A stretch of 64,000 nucleotides of DNA from Papiliotrema nemorosa (taxonomy: Eukaryota > Basidiomycota > Tremellomycetes > Tremellales > Rhynchogastremaceae), in the NCBI GenBank assembly GCA_032158125.1, contig JASKOT010000036.1, positions 1-64,000 of the forward strand, in the 5' to 3' direction. Shown here in pieces: positions 21,612-31,921 of this stretch. The notes under the pieces were generated by a model, which was not told where the DNA came from, did not search any database, and saw nothing but the letters and a program-made list of their open reading frames with translations. A program made the translations under genes and the position numbers. The number at the start of each line of letters is the position of its first letter. Position 1 is the stretch's first letter.

Positions 21612-22475
21612 TTTGCGACTGCACTACAATGCGCTCTAGCTATAACCCCTTTTCTCTTCCCTTACTGTATTACAATCCGATCGAGATGTGAGATGTTCCC
21701 TTGTCTTTTAGCTTGTCTTACGATCTTTTCGGGCTTTTCTTTCTCCTATACTTCTGGAAATCCGAGGTTTGGAGCGAAAGTCAGTATGAAGATGTGCGTG
21801 CGAGATCAGCACATACTTGCTCTTCAAGTACGAGTAGCGTTTTGACATCCTTTCATACTGTGCTGCCTGTAGTGGTGGTTGTCGGACAAGAGACCGACAA
21901 TCACGGGTTTCGCCTTCCCCGACTTTGAAACGCCTGGCCATTCGCCCTGTCTGTAGCTCTAGCGCTTCTTCATTCCTTGAATTGATGCAGAACTGTGTGC
22001 CCCATGTTCCAGCGACGCAGAGCAAACCTCCCGCCTTTCACATCGGGCCATTGGGGGTGGCGCACTGAAAGCTGATGGTCAGGGGCTGTTTCCCACATGG
22101 TATTTATAGCATGCAGCCACGACCTACGTACTGCCTTCCAAGACGCTTTACGCATCTGTCTATGCGTGCATGATCCATGTCGAAGCATAACCAAGTACCT
22201 CAATTATTGATGAAGTGAATTGCTGTTTTGGCAGACGAGCGCAACAACACTCGCTGAAGCAGCGCCACATGCCGAACCGAACGCGTGGTCATACTGTAAA
22301 AGGACTTGTGAAAGATTCGGCAGCGTACGAGTCCTGTTCACATAAGTAGCTGACAAGCTTAGCTAGGATCAGCTACAGTGCATCCGCGATCAGAGATAAA
22401 GTCAGTAATCGGCACATAATCTATCCGGGATTGATTCATCCACTTGCATGTAGATTCGTATTCCTCGTCAACGCC
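21612..22475. other. Upstream region of the 746-aa gene and PMT1 3' flank
   Basis: No gene is supported. A 105-codon minus-strand frame at 21708-22025 has no recognisable features. It could be part of the 5' leader of the minus-strand gene at 21611. Confidence 0.45.
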
Positions 22476-25400
22476 TCATAACCCCTCATCAGCCCTCATA
22501 GCAGCATCAGCCAGCCTCCTAGCCTCTTCGTCCACCTCCATCCTCTCTACTCTCACTTCCTCGATCTTCGGCTCTTTCCCCGCTTCATCCTCTTGCGTCA
22601 CTCCGTTGATCTCCTGTTCCCTCTTGTTATTCTCCTCTGCTCCTCCATGCCATCCGCCCACATCTTCCGCTGCGTCCGTGACTTCTGGTGCGCCAGCGTC
22701 CATCCCGACGGGTTGTCGGAGGTCTTCCACCTTTCCTGCAGGTGAAGCAAGGGGAAGTTCGGCTGTTGAAGGGTTCATTTGAATCTCGTTGGCTGGCCCG
22801 ACAGGAGCTATGGTCTTCTCCTCTGGTGGTGCGTTGGGATCTTCAAACACATTTTTGATCGGCTCAGGTGCCTCCTCCTGACTCGTCAGCCAAGTCGACA
22901 CCGCGAGAATCAGCTGACTCACGACGATAGTAGTGGTCGCCGAGTCAGGTCCAAGACTATCCGAGAGCGATACTTTTGCGCTGGTGATAGCATGGTGCGG
23001 CTTGTACTGTGAGAGATTTTCGTGGAAGTCACCACTGGCTGTAAGCTACGATCGTCTCCGGAACGCGCATCTTACCAAGAGAAATCCCAGTTTGTGAGCC
23101 ATTTCGCATTTTCGCATTTTCCCCTTGTCCAGTCCCCGGCATAAGTCAGTGGTGAGAAATGGCTCCAGGCCCATACCACCAAGATCAGCACCACACTGGC
23201 GATCTGTATCCTGGTTCGCGGTCGAAGCCGAGATGTCGCAAAATCGAACACGGCACAAAAGCACAGGACGGCGAACCAGAGAGAAGGGAGATAGTGATGG
23301 AGGAAGAGTTGCCGTTGCATGAGGAAGAAGGGGAGGTAATGCAATGCCCATCCGATGACGAGGAATGAGCAGACTTCATCGTAGAAGGCAGTCTTGGCTG
23401 TGATGTGAGCTTAGCGGGCTGGATCTCGCGGAAGCTCACGTTGATGTAGATCCCGGTACCCTCGTTTCGCTCGAATCACGATCAAACCTCTCATCGCCAA
23501 GTATAGCGCAACACCCAGCGAAGAGGTCCACCAGACGATGGGGTTTCCGATAAGGTAGACCTGTCGATGGTCCTGCACCCAGAAGTTCTGCATGTCAGCT
23601 CATATCCAAAAGTCGCGATGAGCTACGCACTATACCCCTCCTCATCCAAGGCCAGTGTTGGGGCCTCGAGTCGTAGGCATGTCGTTCTGTCAATCCAGCA
23701 TTTGTGCGCCACATGACTCCTTGCAATTCCGCAAATTTGGTCAAGAATGAAGGTCGCTGATAGTTGACCTTTTCAGCGTCAAACGGAACTGCGGTGTGAG
23801 CTCACACAGCGTCAGAGCGAGGGAGCTCACGTTGGGCGTGCGTGTTGGTCTCAATGTACCACAGCGAGTTCTCCCATGTCGGGTTCTTGTTGCACGTGAC
23901 CTACTGATCAGCTTGGTGCAAGGGAGGTTCTCAAAAGCTGACCTCTTGCTGTTCGAAACCCCAGTCGGGCAGTTTGACCTTGTGCGAGAAGAGGTAGCAT
24001 CCCGTCATGACGTGTCGCAACCTGAACTCGGAGCGCAAAGCTCTCAGGCGGTGCTTGGCCTGTCGATCCCTCTTCCCTCGGGTCTTCGGCGCGATCTCGA
24101 CGATAAAGTCGTCGTTTGCATCTCCAGCGAATCTGCTCGTGAGCTTGAACTCGATCCGAGGCGGCTAGCTCACCCGTCAAAGCCGTATCCTGACACTTCA
24201 TTCTGGAAATCCACTTCTGAAACAGGTGGTCGTACGTCGTGTGAGTGCAATCGCTTGTTGGTGGAAATGTGCTCTAATCGAATCTTGGTACCTGTCAAAA
24301 TGTAGTCCAGCGGGAGCTCGTCCCACGGGTAGGAGACTGGCCCATCAGGTGCCGACGCATTGACGATTCGCCAGATGTTGTTGTCGTCTCGATGGGGGTA
24401 CAAGGTGATTTGTTGTTCTGATTGTAAGCTGAAGCCTTCTGCGGGGGCAAGCTCACGTTGAGACCCTCCGGGGTAGGCGCTAGCATGCGAGTGGAGGTAT
24501 CCTCCTTGAGTGTGGACGTGTCGAATGGTGACATGTGAGCCAAATCCGACATCTGGCGTGTAAGCTTCGGATTTTCATGAGTCCATCAGCTCACCGGCGT
24601 AGGTATCGTCCATCCCGTGTCCAATCAAGGTGTGTTGAAACTCGGAGCTCATAAATCCATCTCCATCTCCTGACCTGTTGAGGACCATGAAGTGGATTTG
24701 GAACATGAACATGTAGAAAGCGACCGGAACAACGATCAACCCCAATGTTCTCGCTGCAAAGTGCTTGATCCACATTCTCGGTGTGACCTTCAAATTGCCG
24801 AGCAGCAACCAGAGTTGTCGAAGTGTGCCTAGACCTATCGTAGCGATAGTAAACAGTCCCACCCATTTGCAGCTGAATGCTGCGCCCAGTCCTAGACCAG
24901 TAAGGAAGAGATACTGCCACCATCCCCTGGTGAACGCCCTTCCTTCCGCGTCGAGGTTGGCGAACCGGATCCAGAAGTAGATCGTGAGAGCAGTGAAGAA
25001 GACAAGGTAAGAGTCCAGGAGGATTAATCGGGATTGAGCGATCAGGGCGTTGTCAAAGGTGACGAGGAGGGCGCCAAGGATGGCCGTAGCGAGGGACATG
25101 CGAAGGGCGAGAAGGGTTAGGAAGGTGAGTGGGATAAGGGCGAGTCCGAGCATAGCGGGGAAGAGTCGCATGATGACATATGGTACAGCAGGTTCGAGGT
25201 AGTCCCTATCTGTCAGCTCGATTCTTCATGTGCTGGGAAGCTGAGGTGGAAAGAAGTATAGGTGCAAGACCTACTTTCCGATATCCTTGAAATCGAAATT
25301 CCCGTCGAACCCTCCAATCTTCGCGGAAAGAGTGATCAGAAGCTTTGCCAGAGGAGGATGGACATCCATAAAGTACACCTGTCGAATATACTTCGAGGCA

Positions 25401-25776
25401 AAACCTCCAAAGTGCACCTCATCAAACCTGCCCGTCAGCTTGACATACCAGCACCATGGACGTGACAGCTGACTCACACGACGGATGTAGGCCATGAGAT
25501 ATTGTGTAGTCTCACGAACGTTCCAAGAGTACATACAGTGAATATCAATATCCATTCTCGACGACGCAGACCCAAATCCACCTTTCCGACCTTCCTCTTT
25601 CCGCCAAACGGAACCGGTGAGCTACCTCTATCTCGTAGTCGAGCATCCGCATCGGACTCTTTGAGGCTGGAGTTTGACGGTCGACGGTTGAATGAATGAG
25701 AGATAGGGTTGGTAAGAGGTTGAGCGAGTTGAGGTTGAGTTAGGCGGTTTGTGGGAGGGGGCGAGAGGGATGGCAT
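22476..25776 (-). CDS. PMT1: Dolichyl-phosphate-mannose protein mannosyltransferase, Pmt1-like
   Basis: This ER multi-pass enzyme transfers mannose from dolichyl-phosphate-mannose to Ser/Thr of secretory proteins. Many exons run from the ATG at 25776 to the TGA at 22476. The N-terminal cytosolic part is Ser/Pro-rich. The luminal loop 1 holds the catalytic FDEVHFGG and the family signature DVHPPLAKLL. A central MIR region contains RLHSHDVRPPVSE and NEVSGYG. C-terminal transmembrane pieces include YLIGNPIVWW and FFLMQRQLFLHHYLP, then a conserved segment around WDFSW. A long acidic Glu/Asp/Pro tail of about 130 residues ends the protein. From remembered family features it fits Pmt1 better than Pmt2 or Pmt4. 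Exon borders in the middle were not all fixed base by base. Confidence 0.9.
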
Positions 25777-26288
25777 GGTGAGCTCAGACCTCTTGGCCGA
25801 GAAGAGGGCGCAGTTCTTCTTTGGACAACTCGCGGGATGTGATGCTACAGCAACGAGTCAAGCTCTCTTGTAGGTGTCTGTGAGGTCTGTGTCGAGCTGG
25901 TCGTTGTCGAGGTCGAACAAAGGAAGTTGAGATATAGGTCTGTGGAATGCACAGCTGGAAGGTCAAGACGCGCAAAGTCACAATCTGGAGACCCCACACA
26001 ACTACCACATCCCCCAAGGTGTATCGAATTGAATCCATGTATCCAAGCAAGCGAGAGACAATCATATCTTACATGAATCAGGAGACCAACTGTAATCTAC
26101 AAGCGTATGACGAAGCGCTTCGAGCGATGAGTCAACAAAAGGAAAGCAAAGATCTCGAGCTGTGATCTACGGGTCCCACACGCCGGCGCTGTCCTCCTCC
26201 CTCCTTCTCAGCCATAGTCATCCCGCTCCGCAAGATGCATTCCCTCTCCCTTATCCGTCACCTCTACGACAGTCCGCCATGCGCTCTA
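25777..26288. other. Space between PMT1 start and HD2 stop
   Basis: About 510 bp that should contain the PMT1 promoter and the 3' UTR of the HD2 gene. A 93-codon minus-strand frame here is not supported. It marks the left border of the homeodomain locus. Confidence 0.5.
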
Positions 26289-28695
26289 TCACTCCTCCAC
26301 GAAAACCCATTTCCCCTTTCGAGACGATTCAGCGATGGAGGGTAGAGCCGTCGCATAAGCGTTATCAAAGGGCAACGCGTTCTGGATCCAGCCGTTCACG
26401 TAGCCCGCTTGAACAGGTTGAGCAACTTGTCGAAGATGATTCTGTTGGTCTTGGACGGTTTGTACTGGGTAGAACGGCTGGGCCGCGGGGTAGTGTGGGA
26501 AAGAAGGATACAGGTATTGAGGATATCCCATTCCCGATTGCGTTGTCAACGTCTGGGCAGCCGGGCCAGAGTAGGCAGAGTCAAAGAACGGAAGCTCCGA
26601 GAGGAGAGATGTTGACGCTGTCGGCGCTGATGTCTCTAATCCCTGAGATGCCCCTGGATATGAGGGTTCGGAGAATCGAAGCTCGCACAGTGGAGAGATC
26701 GAAACGGATGTGTCGCATGCTTGGTCTGCCGATGCCATTGAGATTGGCGAGGACTCTAGTACGGCAGCCGATGCCGACTCCGCTTTGATTACGGGCGAAT
26801 GCTCTCGGAGGAACTCTTCCAGCGAAGGGGATCGGTCGACCCGGGGTCTGACATCCTGGACTTCCGCTTCAACGGGTGCCGTACTAACAACCATCTCCAT
26901 GCTGAGGTCGCGGGATACCTGGGCGAGACTGTCGAAGGATGACTTTTCGGTCAAAGACGGAGTTTTCCCTCTCGATCCTAGTGATGCAATCTCCGCTTCG
27001 AGTCCCATCATCCCATCGAAAATCTCATCCAAACTGTTATCGGACAGCAGAGTTTCCCCATCCAGACCACTCGACAGATCCTCGGTTCCGCCCATCCCGC
27101 CCGATGAGACGATATTGGTGAGCATGGACAAGAATTCATCATTATCAATACCATCAAAATCGAGCCACTGCAGTGAGAGGTCGTCCGATGGAGTGCCAAC
27201 GACATCCGAGGCTCCGGTTGAGAGGTTGTCGACCGAGGAGAAAGAAGGGGAGGGACCGAGAGTGAGTTTTGTATCGAGCACCGTTTGAAGCGTGGTCTGA
27301 CTCGATTCTCCGATGTTCCAGATCATCTCTCCCATCTCGAAGGGTGACTGAGCTATGTCTTTGGCGGACCATGCTGGAGGGAGGATGGGCGATACAAACG
27401 GGACTGACGGGTCGACTGGAGGGAAAGTGATATTTGGGGCCTGAGAACTTTTCGCATCCAGGGGAGATTGAAAGATGTCCGGAGGTGAAGCACTGTCGAC
27501 GGAGGAGAGACTTTCAGTAGACGAGGCGACCGAAGGAACTTTCTTGACCCCTCGTTTGGGTAACTCTCGGATGACTCGAGCGTTGTCCTGTTTTGGGGAT
27601 TCCGCGAAGAAACCGGCGTGTTGAGCCGAATTGAACTTTCCAGCTCGCTTGGGCAAACCCGAAATGACCCGTCGAGGATCGGTAACGGGCTCAGTGGTTG
27701 GCTTGTCCAGTATCGAGTCTGAGGCGAATCGTCGAGCGCGGTTGGCTCTGTTCCGTCTGTTTTGGAACTGCTCGTCAGCTTATTGTCCATGTTCTGCCAC
27801 AGTCAAATCATGTCGAAGGGGTCGATGACGAATCGCCACTTTGGGTAATTCCAAGATGAAACATGTCAACCCCCAATCGCCACCCCCCTTGTTTCCCGTT
27901 TCAGGGTGAATGACAACTCAATCACATCTTCCCATCACTCTTTCGCCACCATGCCCGGCTCCACTTGCACACGACTGCGCAGCGCACACATGAGCGGGAA
28001 GGGGCTTGTTGCTCTCGGGGATGGAGTGAGGATGAGGAAGAACAATAAGAAGTGGCAAGAGGCCTGTGTAGGGATGTACGAGATGAGATGGACGTACCCA
28101 AGTGCGGACTTGTTGATGAGTGATGCCAGCTAGATGAGCGACACTTTGGCATTCGTAAGTGCTGAGAATAGGCTGCTGAGAGTATGCTTGCTCTAAAGTC
28201 GATAAAGTGGCCTGCAATTCAGCTGAGATGATACAGTCTACTCACAGAAGAGAATCCTCCTGTTGATCTTCGGCTCATAGAGTCTTGGTTACTCTGGAGA
28301 ATGGTTCTCTGCAGTCGTTCACGTATACGATCCACTAAGATCATGTATTGGGTCTCGATCATGTCATGCGCAGCTTTCACGAGATCTTCGTCGCGGATCG
28401 ATGAGTATTGAGCTATAGAGGACAACTTTTCAACGGTTGCTTCCAGGATCAATCCAGCAGTTTTGCGGACAGCCTCCAGTCTAGTATGAGCGATAGTGAG
28501 GACCTCTTCCCCAATCGTTCGATCCAGCTCGTCTCGAAGAACTTTTGGCAGCAACCACTCATCGGGCGGAAGCGGTAGGCGAAAGTTTTGGGGGTCGCAT
28601 CGGATGTGGTGTGAGCTTTGGGGTGCCTCACAGGCGAGCTGTATTCGATGCGCATTCTCGATCAGACTCCCAAGTCTCCCTTTATCGACACCCAT
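26289..28695 (-). CDS. SXI2: HD2-class homeodomain transcription factor (SXI2-like mating-type protein)
   Basis: This is a mating-type homeodomain regulator, expected to dimerise with an HD1 protein from the opposite mate and control the dikaryotic or sexual programme. Three exons, all phase 0 (28695-28246, 28211-28098, 27767-26289), give 680 aa. The N-terminal 140 residues are helical and charged, a likely dimerisation region. The homeodomain spans about 141-200: helix 1/2 (STLEQAYSQQP...STYECQSVAHLAG) and helix 3 VRTW-FQNRRNRANRARR, with the canonical WFQNRR intact. After it come two copies of RVIxxLPKRxxK (221-233, 252-264). Then follows a long Ser/Asp/Glu/Leu-rich region resembling an activation domain, and an aromatic Tyr/Pro/Gln C-terminus. 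The 330-nt second intron splits the helix-3 Trp and Phe codons. The start is the ATG at 28695; frames further upstream lack an ATG. Confidence 0.92.
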
Positions 28696-28891
28696 AGTGC
28701 GTTGACGCAATCGGAAGATCAATGTAAGATGCAGTTGATAACGAAAACGATGATAGAGGGTGCAGTTGTACTAGTTGTACTCGTAAGAGACCGCGTTTCA
28801 GCTGTCAAGCAATTTCTATTGTTCTCGAACATCTCATTCTGGCAGAAGGAGCGCTTTTATTGCGCTTGACGTTCTACATCGTACCTCACAA
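28696..28891. promoter_or_regulatory. Shared divergent promoter of HD2 and HD1 genes
   Basis: A 196-bp gap separates the two ATGs, so both promoters and leaders must overlap here. A 9-bp direct repeat (AGTTGTACT) lies at 28764-28781. A short palindrome, GCGT-TG-ACGC, sits next to the HD2 start, and two GCGCTT runs lie at the HD1 side. Such head-to-head layout is standard for basidiomycete HD loci. No binding site is proven. Confidence 0.7.
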
Positions 28892-30426
28892 ATGCCTTCT
28901 GCTATCCAACGCCACTTACACGGGCTGTATCACAGCTTGCTTGCCGATCTTGCAGCGGGACACAGTCCCGACGTTCGACAGCACAAGGACTGGGATCAGG
29001 CGCAAGTGATGGTCATATCCGCGAAAGCACGCGGCAAGTTATCTCGAGAAGACGCTCAGACAGCTGCAGCGATCTCGCACAATGTTTTAAATATCCTCGA
29101 ATTTGTTGGCAAGATGGAGCAGGAAGCTGAAGCAGATCTGAAGGATCTGGCGGATTCGCTCACAAGGATTGCAATTTCAGGAGGTCCGTCACTCTTTGAT
29201 CCTGCCAAACGCATGCTCACCACAGATCGTCTCAAGTCTCAAAAACGACGTCAATGGCCCCCTTCACCTTCACCATCTGAGCGCTCATTCTCTCCAACAC
29301 CCACATCCACCCCTCTCTCTTCCGCCCCATCATCACCCACCGCCTCTGCCTTCCCGATGCCCATCCCACGCGAACCATCAGACCACATCCGAGAATGGTT
29401 CCTCGACCATCTCGCCAGTCCCTTCCCAACGTTCGACGAGAAGATTGAACTCTCTCGACTTACCGGTATCGCTCGACCAAAGATCGATTCCGACCTCACA
29501 AATTGGAGACGGAGAACCGGATGGACAGACGTTCGAAACAAGTATGGTGATGGCGACAAAGAGAAGACTAAGGAGGTCATTGAGAGAGTCTTAAATGGCG
29601 AAGATGATAGGGAGGACCTCGTTGAGGCTGTGGAGAAGATGAAGAGTTATTTGAAGAGGGAGAGGGAGTTTGCGGCTGGTGACTGGATCAAGAAGGTGAG
29701 TGATGCTGTGTCCATCTCTGAGTTGCGATTGCTCCTATATCTGTGGGTTGGACGAGGAGTGATAGAAATCGGAGTCGGGATTGTGATCTGGACTGAACTG
29801 ACGACCAGTTGAAACCTGCAGTGAACCTCGACCGCGCTCCGAAGGGGAAGAAACGACTCCGAACCAGCAAGGCCATCGATCGACCTCCCACTCCTCCTTC
29901 GTCGACCGACGTATCGCCCGATACCTCCTTCTCCACGGAGTCGTCATCTATGCTCCTCTTCGACACTCCTCCTGCGTCTCTCCGCTCGACGTCCGGGTCA
30001 TCCTACACCAGCACCTCATCCTCGTTCTCTTTCAAGCCGTACTCCTTCCAAGCACCCACTCCGGCTTCTTCTTCCACTTTTCACATCGGTGTCAAGCGGT
30101 CCAACGAGTCGCTTCTCAGTCAAGACGAGCAGAATCCCAGTGCGAAACCCCGCCTGGACACTTTCACGGGAGCATACGAGGATCCAGGATGGATAGTCCC
30201 GATCCACCATACCTCGCCAGACCAATACATGCTTCTCCCCAACCCGAAATATGCGTCACAGGCGGTAGACGTGTATCCCGAACAGGTCTGGTACAGCTCG
30301 ACGAGCGCTATGCCGCCTATGCTGGATCATATGGTAGCTGCGCCGGCGGGCGTACCGAATCCTTTTGTTCTTCCCGAACAATACGCTTTCAGCTTCGAGA
30401 TGGCCGACATGCACAGATCGACATGA
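28892..30426 (+). CDS. SXI1: HD1-class (TALE-type) homeodomain transcription factor (SXI1-like mating-type protein)
   Basis: This is the partner of the HD2 protein in the mating-type heterodimer. Two exons (28892-29695, 29809-30426) give 473 aa. Residues 1-110 are helical and probably the dimerisation region. A Ser/Pro linker follows (120-160). The homeodomain has the three-residue loop extension of TALE types (REWFLDHLASPFPTFDEK, 167-184), then helix 2 IELSRLTGI and helix 3 KIDSDLTNWRRRTGW (197-211). The DNA-contact Asn (N204) and Arg (R206) are kept. The usual Trp-Phe pair is Asp-Leu (201-202). A basic run KGKKRLR near residue 281 is a likely nuclear signal. The C-terminal half is Ser/Pro/Tyr-rich. 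Divergent orientation to HD2 supports the assignment. Confidence 0.9.
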
Positions 30427-31921
30427 GGCACACTCAAGACAGAAGAGAACCGCGAATGCGTGGGTGGTGCATGTTGTGTGTCATGGACAAAGGAGTGATA
30501 GCAAGGAGGATGGGTGTGTGACGCGCGTTTTGGTGGAAGTTCTTATTGTTCTTTTTGATCTTCCTTTGAATACGACTTTTGACTTTGACTATACTTCCGA
30601 AATATATAGATCGTGGCCGTATGTGACGAGGATGTGGACGAGAACGTCTGTATGACATGTAAGATATGACACGAAATCATCTTGACTAGAATGTACAGAG
30701 CTTCTCGATCTCAATCTGAGACGACTGACGAATTGCACACCTGAGCCTTACTTTTCGGCTCTCGAACTCTCGGCGCCAACACAACATACTGTTGCAGTCT
30801 GGATCAAAAGCTGCAAATGCATAAGCCGACACCGATAAAAGAAGAATAGCGTATCATCGCAGCAACATTGGTTGGAAGTAAACGCAAATAGACGCGTTGG
30901 TCATCGTTAGCAACCCGATACGCAACGCCTTCCTCTTCTTCACGGAAAGCTGGTGGAGTTAAATAACAGCTAAGACAGAGACACTACAGTCGAGATGACG
31001 CTGTGAGGTAGGACTGGGAGGATCTGATAACTCGTCACTGGCCATCATCAAGTATATTCTAGCTCCCTTACTCACGATAGATCTCCGCGCCGCCTTCGTG
31101 CAAAGCAACTTCTTCTTCGTCTCTACATACAACTTTCGTGATCGAGGCAATTCTTTGCCCACATGGCCATCCACCATGCTCTTCTTCCCAGCGAGACTGT
31201 CTCCGCCCTACATTACCGGGTCTCGGCGGGGCAAGTTGATGTTTATCAGAGGCTCATGACCCTCAGAGAGGAGGGATGAGCGAATGAATAGGAGGTAGGT
31301 GATGATACCAGCAAGGTGTTTAGAGGAAGGAGGCATTGTAGCGAATGATAGTATGATTTCGACCTACTGACATGGAGCTGCATCGCAGACAAATGCTCCA
31401 CCCCTAGCCGTAACAGCCTATGGCAATGACTCGATACAGGCTCGAAGGAGGTCGAATTCGGGCTGCATCATGGGCCCGCATCTCCAGCTATTTGGACACA
31501 CTTGTCCTTGCTTCAATCTCAAGAGATGTCGTAGCGATTGTAAGCAATTAGATCTGCCGGAGATATCAACAGTAAGCAAGATTGATCTATACCACCGTAG
31601 CGGTCTCGGGGAATTCGAAACCCGAATGAGGATCGGCTCGACAAGACGTCTATCTGGTGTTCCCTCCACTCATCTCGCTCACCTCCACTCCCGATCCATA
31701 GCTCCTCCACTCGATCTATGAGCCCTCTACGCAGGGTATGCATGTGGAGCCAAGGAAGATTGGGCTAATTCCAGCAAAGAGGCCAATTCCATCGGGGTAA
31801 AGTGAACCCGAACAACCCAGCCGGCTAGTCACCGGCCCGGGGAAACCCACTCACCTCTCAACAAGGCTATAAGACCATCGACGATGATCAGGATTGCACA
31901 ATCATCTTGGAAAGCTACAGC
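30427..31921. other. Gene-free flank of the HD locus
   Basis: About 1.5 kb without a supported gene, one of the largest gaps in the window, between HD1 and the oxidoreductase. Only short frames without protein-like composition are seen, on either strand. The right end is the oxidoreductase promoter. Confidence 0.5.

Noticed and set aside
26162..26788. 208-codon plus frame inside HD2
   Set aside because: It is the antisense shadow of the HD2 C-terminal exon.
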